Of a stretch of DNA of 44,064 bases, positions 8,196 to 16,227 are shown in pieces. This DNA comes from a virus. Every line of letters begins with the position of its first letter. Position 1 is the stretch's first letter. Under the pieces are notes generated by a model, which saw nothing but the letters and a program-made list of their open reading frames with translations, searched no databases and had not been told where the DNA came from. The position numbers and the translations under genes were made by a program. The stretch is taken from the IMG/VR virus record IMGVR_UViG_3300046004_001078, positions 1 through 44,064 of that record. One strand, given 5' to 3'.

Positions 8196-8735
8196 ATGGC
8201 TTTTGATTATTGTAATGCCCCCCTTACCGACCACGAACTAATTGCTTGCGGTAACTGGAAAAAAGGCTCAATTAACGCAGTTGCTATCATTGAAGATACA
8301 ACCCTACTTACTGATTACGAAAGTATTTCCGATTGGAACGCTGCTATTGCTGCTGGCGATGTAAAAATTATCAAGCAAGTAAAAGGCGAACTACCAGAAC
8401 CTAGTGTTATTGAAGGTTCTAATCCTGTTGGTGGTGGTCGTGAGAATATCACAGACGGATATAACTACACTCTTGAAATTCAAGACTATAACGTATCAGC
8501 GGATAACGATACCTTTTACGAAAACCTTAACCCACGTATTGCGGCTATTGCCTACTTCATGCCTAAGACTGGCGAAATTGGTGTAGTATTGCAAGAGGTT
8601 ACGTTTAACGCCCGTCCTGTAGTTCCGATGTCAAGCACCGAAAAGCAACACTACTTGCTTACTTCCAATTGGGACGCGCCAGCTAACGAGTTTCCTTTGC
8701 GTTTTACCGCCCCTGCTGGAATCTTTACCGTGTGA
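8196..8735 (+). CDS. Probable major tail tube protein
   Basis: A 179-residue, mostly beta protein without catalytic motifs. It has its own palindrome promoter and the same structured leader as the major capsid gene, so it is probably made in bulk like the capsid. Length and composition suit a siphovirus tail tube subunit. It stands apart from the tape measure and chaperone genes, with glycosyltransferases on both sides. An alternative is a capsid decoration protein. It overlaps the next gene by GTGA. Confidence 0.5.
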   Translation: MAFDYCNAPLTDHELIACGNWKKGSINAVAIIEDTTLLTDYESISDWNAAIAAGDVKIIKQVKGELPEPSVIEGSNPVGGGRENITDGYNYTLEIQDYNVSADNDTFYENLNPRIAAIAYFMPKTGEIGVVLQEVTFNARPVVPMSSTEKQHYLLTSNWDAPANEFPLRFTAPAGIFTV

Positions 8736-9595
8736 GTAAGGGTGTAATATTGTTAGCACTTGGAAAACCTGCCTACGGGCAGTTTGCCTATCACATGGCT
8801 TTATCTATCCGTGCCTACAATACTACAATTCCTATACACTTAGTTTATGAGCCTAGCATTAAGCTAACGCATGAATTAGATGTATTTACCCACAAAACGG
8901 TAATAGACCCCGTACACGTTTATCAAGACGGTAAATTTACCCCTGCATTGGCTAAACTTAATCTCTATAAATACTTGTTATTTGAGGAGAATATTTACGT
9001 AGATGTGGACGGTATTTGCATAGCTGATATTGAGCGTTGTTTTAATCAAACAAAAGACTATGCAGCGGAAAGTTTAGGATATGAACCGTTAAGCAATAAA
9101 GAATACGGCTGGCGTATGCACTGGGCAACTGGCGAAACAATAATGAAGCATTACGGGTTAAGCCCCGACACAATGATACCGTTTATAAACAGTTCTTTTC
9201 AATTTATACGTAAGGGCAAGTTTGCTGAAAAGTTATACGCACAAGCGTTAATGAACTTCAATAACTGCATACCTTTAAAGGAACTAAAAAACGATTGGGG
9301 TAAAAGCCAACCCGATGAACTGTATATGAATATAGCGTGTGGGCAGTTAAATTACGACCCAACTATTGAGCCACAAGTCTACTTTAGAACTCGGTCAATG
9401 GCTGGCGGTAATGAAACCGTAGAAACGCTTGCAAAGAAATATACTTTTGTAGGCTTGTACGGCACTAAGGTAACTAACCACAGAGTTGTTAAAATGCTTT
9501 ATAATAGTGTGGTGGGAAACATTTTTAAGTCAATGGGTCAACCGCACGTACACAAGATTGAACAATTATTGAACTTTAAATTTATGGGAAGATGA
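8732..9595 (+). CDS. Glycosyltransferase family 8-like protein 4
   Basis: A 287-residue protein that starts with GTG inside the previous stop (GTGA). The strand ENIYVDVDG (D91, D93) is a clear DxD site, preceded by LNLYKYLLFE, the usual GT8-type lead-in. FINSSFQFI and DELYMNIA downstream fit the acceptor side of the same fold. It lies between the probable tail tube and portal genes and so belongs to the virion operon; a virion glycoprotein substrate is the simplest guess. Confidence 0.7.
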   Translation: MSKGVILLALGKPAYGQFAYHMALSIRAYNTTIPIHLVYEPSIKLTHELDVFTHKTVIDPVHVYQDGKFTPALAKLNLYKYLLFEENIYVDVDGICIADIERCFNQTKDYAAESLGYEPLSNKEYGWRMHWATGETIMKHYGLSPDTMIPFINSSFQFIRKGKFAEKLYAQALMNFNNCIPLKELKNDWGKSQPDELYMNIACGQLNYDPTIEPQVYFRTRSMAGGNETVETLAKKYTFVGLYGTKVTNHRVVKMLYNSVVGNIFKSMGQPHVHKIEQLLNFKFMGR

Positions 9596-9648
9596 AAAAA
9601 CCTACAAAACCAAAAAGCGGAAGTTGTTGCGGTGGTACTAAACGATAA
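9592..9648 (+). CDS. Micro-protein with CC motif
   Basis: An 18-residue ORF (MKKPTKPKSGSCCGGTKR) whose ATG overlaps the previous TGA, and whose stop is 3 bases before the portal ATG. The lysine/glycine composition and central CCGG look non-random. It may be a real short peptide or only a coupling ORF that carries ribosomes to the portal start. Nothing about function can be read. Confidence 0.4.
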   Translation: MKKPTKPKSGSCCGGTKR

Positions 9649-9651
9649 GAA

Positions 9652-11487
9652 ATGATTGAATTAACGGATTTAGATAGCATAAGGAAAACAGCGGTAAAGG
9701 CTTACACTTCTAAAGAAGGTGAGCCAAACCCCATTTACTATCAAGCCGTTGATATGCAATACAGGGTAGCGGTGCATTCAGAGGATTTATTCCCCGATAG
9801 GATGTTTAAACAAAAAGCACCTAACGAAACGGATGCGGAATTTGAATACCGCAAAAAGACTTATCGTAACAATACGAAACAAGATTGGAATAGGGCAGTA
9901 GGATTATTAAACAGGCTTTGGAATGAACAAAATTGGAGCTTGAAGTTTAATGATGACGAAGCCCTATACTCCGATAATTCAATGGCTAGTTATGTCTATA
10001 AAGACTATCCACGTGGCGGCAATCTTATAGAGTGGTTTAAGACAACCGTAACTAAAGCTAAAGCTAATCTATTTAACGGTGTGATAGCGGTTAAGCCCGA
10101 ACTTGACTATATAGTAGGTGAAGATGGTGAGTACTTGGTAGATGAAAGTGGAGCGTATGTAATTGACGACACGGTACTACCCGAACCCGTAGCATACGTT
10201 TACACCCCCGAGCAAGTGTTGGACTTTCAAGATGAAAAGTTTGCACTAATCTTACTAACCGAAAAAAGCCCCGTAAAGCTTACCCGTAATTCCAATGTTG
10301 AAAAAATGGAAGGGCTAGTAATGGACTTTTACGATGACACGTATATTTATCGGATTAAACAGTACGGGGTTAAATCGGATTACACTTTTGAAACTACTGT
10401 TTACTTTGAGCACAACTTAGGCTATTTGCCAGTTGATAAGATTAAAGGTATTCCATTAGGGCGTGACGATAACAACGGCTACCAACTTTACAAGTCATTG
10501 TTTTATGATGCGGTGGATTTATTGGACACCGCTCTATACGATTTTAGTACGTTACAATGCAGTAAGGTAGCACACGCATTCTTAGAGCGTTGGGAATATG
10601 TTGATGAATGTAGCGCAGGGTGTAGCGATTATGAACGTGACGGAATCTTTAGAATACCTAGTGGCGATGGTTACGTAGTGTGTTCAACTTGCAACGGCAA
10701 AGGCACAAGTTCTAAAAAGGGAGTATTTAACACCTTCCAAATAAGGTCTAAAGGTTTAACGGTTTCGGGTGACGATGCTATAAGCCCACCGCCAGCAGGG
10801 TACATAAACAAAGATGCTACTATCTTGGAGTTCTTGAAAAAAGAAATACAAGACACGATTGATAAGGCTTTTGTAATGGCTAATATCCCTATATCGGGGC
10901 AAGCCAATGGTAACAGCGCAACGGAAGCCAAAATTGACCGTGATGAATTGATAGTAGCGTTAATGATGGAAGCTACACAACTATTTGGGTTACTTAACAA
11001 CACGCTTTACTACATTGGTGGTATGCGTTACGGTAGTTCTTATACAGGGCACGTTATAACAAAACCTACGGACTTATCTATACTTACTGCTTACGACCTT
11101 ACACAAGAGATAAATACAGCCGTTAATCAGCCTAGTATTGTTAAGTCGGCTTTGCAAAAAGAATACCTTAATGCGAGGTTTAGTGGCGACACAGCCGAAA
11201 TGCAAGAACTTAACAACGTGGTTGAATATAGCGATGCGCTACTGTATATGACAGATGAAAGCATACGGGCTAACTTATTGGCTGGCACTATTGCCAAATG
11301 GCAAGTAATACTTCATAACTCTATTGTGTCTTTTATCAAGCAAAAGACAACCGACAATCCTAGATACTTGGAAAGTGATTTGGCAACGATTAAAACAGAC
11401 CTTGAAACGATGGCAAAAGCAATGGAAGCAAGCATAAGCCCAACAACGGGGGCTAATACGATATTGGACATAGCCGCAGGGTTATAA
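9652..11487 (+). CDS. Portal protein with Cys4 zinc-site insertion
   Basis: A 611-residue protein placed directly before a MuF-like head gene, scaffold and major capsid, the usual portal position, and of portal size. The C-terminal third is helical, as in portal clip and crown regions. Residues 320-347 hold CxxxC and CxxCxGKG (C320, C324, C344, C347), the latter like DnaJ-type zinc loops. It forms the dodecameric DNA channel at the capsid vertex that docks the terminase. Assignment rests on context and length; sequence similarity to distant portals is low. Confidence 0.7.
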   Translation: MIELTDLDSIRKTAVKAYTSKEGEPNPIYYQAVDMQYRVAVHSEDLFPDRMFKQKAPNETDAEFEYRKKTYRNNTKQDWNRAVGLLNRLWNEQNWSLKFNDDEALYSDNSMASYVYKDYPRGGNLIEWFKTTVTKAKANLFNGVIAVKPELDYIVGEDGEYLVDESGAYVIDDTVLPEPVAYVYTPEQVLDFQDEKFALILLTEKSPVKLTRNSNVEKMEGLVMDFYDDTYIYRIKQYGVKSDYTFETTVYFEHNLGYLPVDKIKGIPLGRDDNNGYQLYKSLFYDAVDLLDTALYDFSTLQCSKVAHAFLERWEYVDECSAGCSDYERDGIFRIPSGDGYVVCSTCNGKGTSSKKGVFNTFQIRSKGLTVSGDDAISPPPAGYINKDATILEFLKKEIQDTIDKAFVMANIPISGQANGNSATEAKIDRDELIVALMMEATQLFGLLNNTLYYIGGMRYGSSYTGHVITKPTDLSILTAYDLTQEINTAVNQPSIVKSALQKEYLNARFSGDTAEMQELNNVVEYSDALLYMTDESIRANLLAGTIAKWQVILHNSIVSFIKQKTTDNPRYLESDLATIKTDLETMAKAMEASISPTTGANTILDIAAGL

Positions 11488-11507
11488 AGTTGTCTTTCTT
11501 GTGTTTT

Positions 11508-11545
11508 CCCCTACTGGCGTTATGCGTTAGTGGGGGTTTTTATTA
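11508..11545 (+). terminator. Intrinsic terminator between portal and MuF-like gene
   Basis: CCCCTACT (11508-11515) pairs with AGTGGGGG (11529-11536) with one G-U pair, and TTTTTA follows at once. It sits inside the virion operon, 8 bases before the next ATG, with no evident promoter behind it. It probably acts as an attenuator that lowers expression of the genes after the portal, or is read through. Confidence 0.75.
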
Positions 11546-11552
11546 AAAGATT

Positions 11553-12428
11553 ATGACGGATAAACTACAAAAGATAATCGATGAAATAGCCAATAACATT
11601 GATACATACCCACAGGATTTAGTGGCTGCATCTTTGGAAACGGAAAAACTTTTAACTAAAGTTTATACGCAGCTATTAGACGACATGGATTACACTAACG
11701 GAATGTTAGCCCCTACCCAACGTAATTTTGAATTGATTAACCAAGTAGATGCCACTATTAAAGCGTTGTTTGTAAAGTCGCCATATCTCGCAGGGTTAAC
11801 AGAATACGCACGTGGCATGAAAGCGCAAGTGGGTTTGGTTGGTGAGTATTTTGGCGTATTAGGTAAAGACGTTAGTTTGCCAGCATACCAAACGGTAATA
11901 AGAAACATACAAGCCAATGCAATAGGCAAGCTTACAGAAGATGCCATAAGTAACGCATTTGCAAAACCATTAAAGGACATACTAAATCAAAGCATAACCA
12001 CGGGCACAACCCGAAAAGAAGTAATTGACAGCGTTACCAACTTCGTAAAAGGCACACCCGAACTTGACGGTAAATTAGTAAAATACGTTAAGCAAATAAG
12101 TAACGATGCGTTTGCAGCGGTTGACAGGCAAACAACTAAATATCTAGCTGACCAATTAGGGTTAGGTGATTGGTGGTTATACGCTGGCGGTACGGTAAAG
12201 GATAGTAGGGTGTTTTGTATCGAAAGGCACGGGCGTTACTTCCACAGATTAGAAATTGAAAGTTGGGTAAATCTTACATGGCAAGGTAAAGCACCCGTAA
12301 ATGAAGGTACTATATTTTCGTTATTAGGGGGGTACAATTGCCAACACATAGCGATGCCCGTAAGTATTGAAATAGTGCCACAAGTAGACATAGAAAGAAA
12401 TATTGCAAACGGAAATTATACCCCGTAA
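11553..12428 (+). CDS. MuF-like minor head (head morphogenesis) protein
   Basis: A 291-residue protein. The C-terminal part (about residues 165-285) has the phage MuF / SPP1 gp7 pattern: a DAFAAVDRQTT helix, WWLYAGGTVKDSRVFCIERHGRYF, then GYNCQHIAMPVS, with the cysteine and histidine pair characteristic of the family. The N-terminal half is helical. Such proteins bind the portal and ride in the head; some are injected. Position between portal and scaffold agrees. Confidence 0.8.
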   Translation: MTDKLQKIIDEIANNIDTYPQDLVAASLETEKLLTKVYTQLLDDMDYTNGMLAPTQRNFELINQVDATIKALFVKSPYLAGLTEYARGMKAQVGLVGEYFGVLGKDVSLPAYQTVIRNIQANAIGKLTEDAISNAFAKPLKDILNQSITTGTTRKEVIDSVTNFVKGTPELDGKLVKYVKQISNDAFAAVDRQTTKYLADQLGLGDWWLYAGGTVKDSRVFCIERHGRYFHRLEIESWVNLTWQGKAPVNEGTIFSLLGGYNCQHIAMPVSIEIVPQVDIERNIANGNYTP

Positions 12429-12429
12429 T

Positions 12430-12466
12430 TTTGTGCTATCAAAAATAAAGTTTAGATTTGTCTAAA
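12430..12466 (+). promoter_or_regulatory. Promoter with the -7 box inside the palindrome
   Basis: TTTG (12430-12433), 19 bases, then TAGATTTG (12453-12460). The -7 box is part of the palindrome GTTTAGA-TTTG-TCTAAAC (12450-12467), the same palindrome that lies upstream of the -33 region in the promoters at 2325 and 8063. The next ATG is at 12480. A protein bound here would cover the -7 box, so the site could act the opposite way from the other two. Confidence 0.55.
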
Positions 12467-12479
12467 CTATAATTAAGAC

Positions 12480-12710
12480 ATGGCAAGAATTAAGATAACC
12501 AATGCAAAAACAGGCGAGGTGAGAGAAGTTGAAGAATTTGTTTTAACTAGCCATTTGCACCGCAAAGGGTGGAGTAAAATTGAAAAGTTTGAACCCACAC
12601 CCACAATTAAATTGGAGAAATTTCCAGCGGATGATGAACAAGTAGAAGATGAAAAAGAAGAAGAAAAAATACAAGTAAAAAGAGGTCGTAAACCAAAAGA
12701 CACACAATGA
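12480..12710 (+). CDS. Small charged head-region protein
   Basis: A 76-residue protein with a compact N-terminus (ARIKITNAKTGEVREVEEF), then an acidic run (DDEQVEDEKEEEK) and a basic tail (KRGRKPKD). The family is not recognised. Its stop overlaps the scaffold ATG (ATGA). The composition resembles small capsid assembly helpers or head-tail fillers, but no function is shown. Confidence 0.5.
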   Translation: MARIKITNAKTGEVREVEEFVLTSHLHRKGWSKIEKFEPTPTIKLEKFPADDEQVEDEKEEEKIQVKRGRKPKDTQ

Positions 12711-13543
12711 TAGACAGCATTGAACTACTAAAAGCAATCGGTTTAGAAAGTGCCGAAACAATAGAGGAAGTAAAAGCCCACATTGAAAAAACTTTTATAC
12801 CTACTAACCTTATTCAAGAAAACGAGTTAATTAAAACACACGTTGGTAAGGTTATTGGTAAACGAATTGGTGAAGCGGAAACCCGTGTAAAGGCAAACGC
12901 CAAAGCATTGGGTATTGAGTTGGAAGATATTGGCGGTAAAAAGTTTGAGGAAATACTTGAAGTATATACCGAAAAGCTAACCGCAAAACAAAAAGAATTA
13001 CAGGATTTGGCTGGCAAAGGTGACGATGCAAAAGTAGCTGAACTGCAAAAGGAAACTGATAAGCTAAAAGCAAAACTGGCTGAAAAGGATAACTTTCTAT
13101 TGGCAGCGGTAGCGGAAAAGGAAAACGTAGTAAAGGAGTTTGCAGGGTATAAAACTAACTTGCAAAAAAGCGAACTAACTACTAAGGCGTGGGGTTCTAT
13201 AGCTTATAGCGATAGTGCTACCGACCTAGTTAAAAAAGGTTTCCAATCATTGGTAAATGATAAATACGAAGTTCGTTTGCCTAATGAGGATGAAACGGCA
13301 ACAAAAGACGGTTTAGTAGTGGTTGACAAGCTAACAGGCGAAAGACCCAAAACGGCAACGGACTTTACTAGCTTTGCGGAAATCTTACAGACGGAAGCAA
13401 AAGCGGCAAACATATTAAAAGTTGGGGGACACAAAGATACACCGCCAGCAACTAAAAAACCTACCTTGATTGATGAAGCACCAAAAGTTAACAAGCCAAT
13501 TAACAGGGCTGAACAACATTTGGAGCGACTTAAACAAGGTTAA
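12707..13543 (+). CDS. Capsid scaffolding protein
   Basis: A 278-residue protein directly before the major capsid gene. Residues about 85-160 form a long, highly charged coiled coil (EKLTAKQKELQDL, ELQKETDKLKAKLAEKDN), and the C-terminus is flexible and basic, the usual build of a scaffold that binds coat protein through its tail. No prohead protease is recognised nearby, so the scaffold may leave the prohead without being cut. Assignment rests on position and coiled-coil content. Confidence 0.72.
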   Translation: MIDSIELLKAIGLESAETIEEVKAHIEKTFIPTNLIQENELIKTHVGKVIGKRIGEAETRVKANAKALGIELEDIGGKKFEEILEVYTEKLTAKQKELQDLAGKGDDAKVAELQKETDKLKAKLAEKDNFLLAAVAEKENVVKEFAGYKTNLQKSELTTKAWGSIAYSDSATDLVKKGFQSLVNDKYEVRLPNEDETATKDGLVVVDKLTGERPKTATDFTSFAEILQTEAKAANILKVGGHKDTPPATKKPTLIDEAPKVNKPINRAEQHLERLKQG

Positions 13544-13563
13544 GCCGAAGGGCTAATACTAAG

Positions 13564-13639
13564 TGCCGAGGGGCAATAAACCTACGTGCCATTTTCTTAC
13601 TAGGGCATTACAATTAAGTAGGGATTAACTTTTAATCTC
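13564..13639 (+). ncRNA. Structured leader RNA, copy 2 (major capsid gene)
   Basis: Helix P0: TGCC (13564-13567), loop GAGG, GGCA (13572-13575). Helix P1: GTGCC (13586-13590) with GGCAT (13604-13608). Loop CTTACT (13596-13601) can pair with AGTAGG (13617-13622), with one G-U. Helix P3: GGGATTAA (13621-13628), loop CTT, TTAATCTC (13632-13639), ending 7 bases before the ATG. Compared with copy 1 (8116-8190), P0, pseudoknot and P3 keep pairing while the bases change; CTACGTGCC and TTAACTTTTAA are identical. No clear promoter is seen just upstream, so it may lie inside a longer transcript. Confidence 0.75.
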
Positions 13640-13646
13640 TATAAAA

Positions 13647-14687
13647 ATGAGTTACGAATCTAGTGCTTATGTAAGCTGTCCAGCGATACAGGCACGTCTA
13701 AATGAAATCTTTAACAATGCGGATTTGACGCAAAGGCGTTACATTCCCCCATTCCTAAGTGCGATAATCTCGCCACTTAACACGCAAGGCGTAACACTTC
13801 AACAACGTATTGGCGGCAATGGTCGCAAGCGTGAAGTTCAAGCGGTGTACAGCCCACGACTATGTACTAACAGCGTAAGTTCAAGCCGTTTGGATGCTTG
13901 TACTGGTGGCGACAAAGTTGGCGAACTATCGCAGACTTACGAAGTTGACCCCGATGCAGGTTCATTTATTACCAAGAACTTGGAACTACGTGACCTTATT
14001 GACGTTTGCGAAACTGATAGCTTTTATGTGGCTAACACAATTAACAAAATGATTGATGCGGTTGTACGTGTGATGGGTACTACCACACTAGCTGAAGCTG
14101 CTGTGTTGTTTGGTGTTCATGCTGATACTGGCAGCGATGCAGCGGTAACGGTAAGCACACAAATTGGCAACAATGTAAGCGATGACATCATTACTAAGTT
14201 GTCTTACCTTTTGAAAATTAGCGAGTACTCAAACAACGAGGCTTGGGTAGTTGGTGGTTCATTTGACTTTAACCGCTACTATTCAGCAGTTGGCTTGTCT
14301 TGTTGCACCGATGCTCTAAACTTTGACTTGGCAGCTTACAATGGTCAATATGGCCCTATGCCATTGTTTGACAAAGGCGTTGATACTGCTTGGGGTGACA
14401 ACCACGTTGGTTTGTTGTTGCCTAATGCTTTGCAGTTGATTACTTACAACGAGTACGTAGGTGAGCGTGGTGTACGTGTTATCGACACCGAAACGTACAA
14501 ACAAGGCACAATAGTTGACCCTGCTACTGGCATTATGTTCGACTATTCGGCTAAGTTTGATTGCGGCACTTGGACATTTTCTTTGGGTCTTGCTCACCAA
14601 TTGGTTGCAGCACCTTCTGATATGTTCTATGCTTGTGATGAACTACGTGGAACGAATGGCTTTTGGGATTTTGTTATTGCTAACTAA
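13647..14687 (+). CDS. Major capsid protein
   Basis: A 346-residue protein following the scaffold gene and preceded by the structured leader. Size and order suit an HK97-fold coat protein, though the fold cannot be proven by eye. It has an N-terminal helix-rich arm (AIQARLNEIFNNADLT) and a long mixed alpha/beta body. Several cysteines (C9, and CCTD near residue 216) could form cross-links. No delta-domain or protease site is evident, in line with a separate scaffold. Confidence 0.8.
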   Translation: MSYESSAYVSCPAIQARLNEIFNNADLTQRRYIPPFLSAIISPLNTQGVTLQQRIGGNGRKREVQAVYSPRLCTNSVSSSRLDACTGGDKVGELSQTYEVDPDAGSFITKNLELRDLIDVCETDSFYVANTINKMIDAVVRVMGTTTLAEAAVLFGVHADTGSDAAVTVSTQIGNNVSDDIITKLSYLLKISEYSNNEAWVVGGSFDFNRYYSAVGLSCCTDALNFDLAAYNGQYGPMPLFDKGVDTAWGDNHVGLLLPNALQLITYNEYVGERGVRVIDTETYKQGTIVDPATGIMFDYSAKFDCGTWTFSLGLAHQLVAAPSDMFYACDELRGTNGFWDFVIAN

Positions 14688-14689
14688 GC

Positions 14690-15703
14690 ATGACTTGTCT
14701 TGATAATCTGATTGGAGTTAGTCCACTATTGGGAGATGTTCCCGATAGTGGGCTATTCCTGTCCGATATAGACATAACGCTTCAACAAGCTAACAACCTA
14801 CAAACTACCAACGATACAAGCGGAGTTGATTACTTGCAAAAGAAAATTGAGTTTGCGCAAAAAACGGTAGTAAATGACTTTGTTAACCGTTTGAGGGAAA
14901 GTAAGCCAAACCTAAAAGCGTTTGGGGTTAACACTATTCTCGAAAGCAATACCGTAGGTAAGTACCGCCAAAATAAACCCGTGTTAAACGCTAATGCAGC
15001 GATTGAGCGTGGTTTGTATTTAGACATTAACGATGCCACCTATTTAAGTTTAAAAGTCACTAGCATATCGCTAATGGCACAAACAACGGGCAACGTAACG
15101 GTAAAGGTGTACGACTTAATACAAGCCAAGCAAATAGATAGTATTGTTGTCGCTTGTGTAGCTGGCGAAATAAGCACGGTAAGCGTAAACAAGTCTTATG
15201 ACAACAACGGGCAAAGGTATCAATTAGCATTCTTGTATGATGGTGCGGTTGCAAGTTACATCAATGACTATAATACTTCAAAGTGTTTAGGTTGCACCCC
15301 AAGTTGGAACGTAGGCAATTGTCAATGGAGTGGCGCAACTATCGCAGATGGGGCAACTCGAATACGCTCTAGTTTATCAACGGGTGGCTCAAACGGGGCT
15401 AACGGTCTATCAATTACCTATACAGTTGATTGCGATGTTAATAGCCTTGTTTGTCAATTAAAGTCTAGGTTAGCGTTCCCTTTGTTGTACAAGACAGCGG
15501 TATTGGTTGCGGATAGCTACAAATTGACACCACGCATAAACGCTACGGTAAAGATACCTAACGTTCCTATTGAGGATTGGAGAACTTGGGCGGTTGGTGA
15601 ATACGAGAAAGTAATGGATAACATTATACAAGGCATTCAACTACCAAATACAGCTTGTTTTAGGTGTATTCCAAGAGTTAACCAAGTAGTTGTATTGCCA
15701 TGA
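14690..15703 (+). CDS. Hypothetical head/neck structural protein
   Basis: A 337-residue protein starting 2 bases after the capsid stop and overlapping the next gene by ATGA. The N-terminal 70 residues are helical, the middle is beta-rich, and a cysteine-rich loop (CLGCTPSWNVGNC) sits near residue 198. Position after the capsid gene suggests a head completion or head-tail connector role. I do not recognise the family. Confidence 0.5.
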   Translation: MTCLDNLIGVSPLLGDVPDSGLFLSDIDITLQQANNLQTTNDTSGVDYLQKKIEFAQKTVVNDFVNRLRESKPNLKAFGVNTILESNTVGKYRQNKPVLNANAAIERGLYLDINDATYLSLKVTSISLMAQTTGNVTVKVYDLIQAKQIDSIVVACVAGEISTVSVNKSYDNNGQRYQLAFLYDGAVASYINDYNTSKCLGCTPSWNVGNCQWSGATIADGATRIRSSLSTGGSNGANGLSITYTVDCDVNSLVCQLKSRLAFPLLYKTAVLVADSYKLTPRINATVKIPNVPIEDWRTWAVGEYEKVMDNIIQGIQLPNTACFRCIPRVNQVVVLP

Positions 15704-16227
15704 ATAGCGCACAATGGATAGCCAAACAACGGGCTAAATTTGAAAAGATTGGAGTATGTTTTGGGGTTGCGGTTGCTGATGTTCATGCTTTGCAAACCCA
15801 AAGAATATTTGTAGGGGGTAAAAATAGTCAAGATGCAAACATAGGAAGCTACAATACTAGCAATCCATTGTATGTAAATCCAAAGTACGCACCTAAAAAA
15901 TTTCCAACAAGAGGTAAAAACGGAGCAACTAAATTTAAAAACAAGAAAGCACATAAAACAGGATATTTTACAAGCTATTCAAGTTTTAGGCAAAATCAAG
16001 GCAGACAAACCGCAACAGTTGATTTAAGGTTAAGCGGTGCATTGTTTAGAGATTACGCCAGTAGCTTAATACGGATTGACAATAAATGGTATTCAGGCGT
16101 TAAAAACCTTGACAATGCCAATAAATTAAAAGGCGCAATTGAAAAATACGGAGCAACTGTATTTAGGTTGACCGCAAATGAACGTAAAATATTAAACGAG
16201 AGGGCTGCTAAATGCTTCAATCAATAA
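15700..16227 (+). CDS. Putative neck / head-tail joining protein
   Basis: A 175-residue basic protein. It lies between a head/neck gene and a tail-terminator-like gene, the place of HK97 gp10-type connector proteins, and its length fits. The middle is rich in lysine and glycine (FPTRGKNGATKFKNKK), the end is helical (ANERKILNERAAKCF). It overlaps the next gene by 16 bases. Family assignment is by position only. Confidence 0.45.
   Translation: MNSAQWIAKQRAKFEKIGVCFGVAVADVHALQTQRIFVGGKNSQDANIGSYNTSNPLYVNPKYAPKKFPTRGKNGATKFKNKKAHKTGYFTSYSSFRQNQGRQTATVDLRLSGALFRDYASSLIRIDNKWYSGVKNLDNANKLKGAIEKYGATVFRLTANERKILNERAAKCFNQ

Noticed and set aside
5584-9595. DNA base hypermodification pathway
   Set aside because: The transferases alone are not enough; no hydroxymethylase, thymidylate synthase-like or kinase gene for modified nucleotides is recognised.
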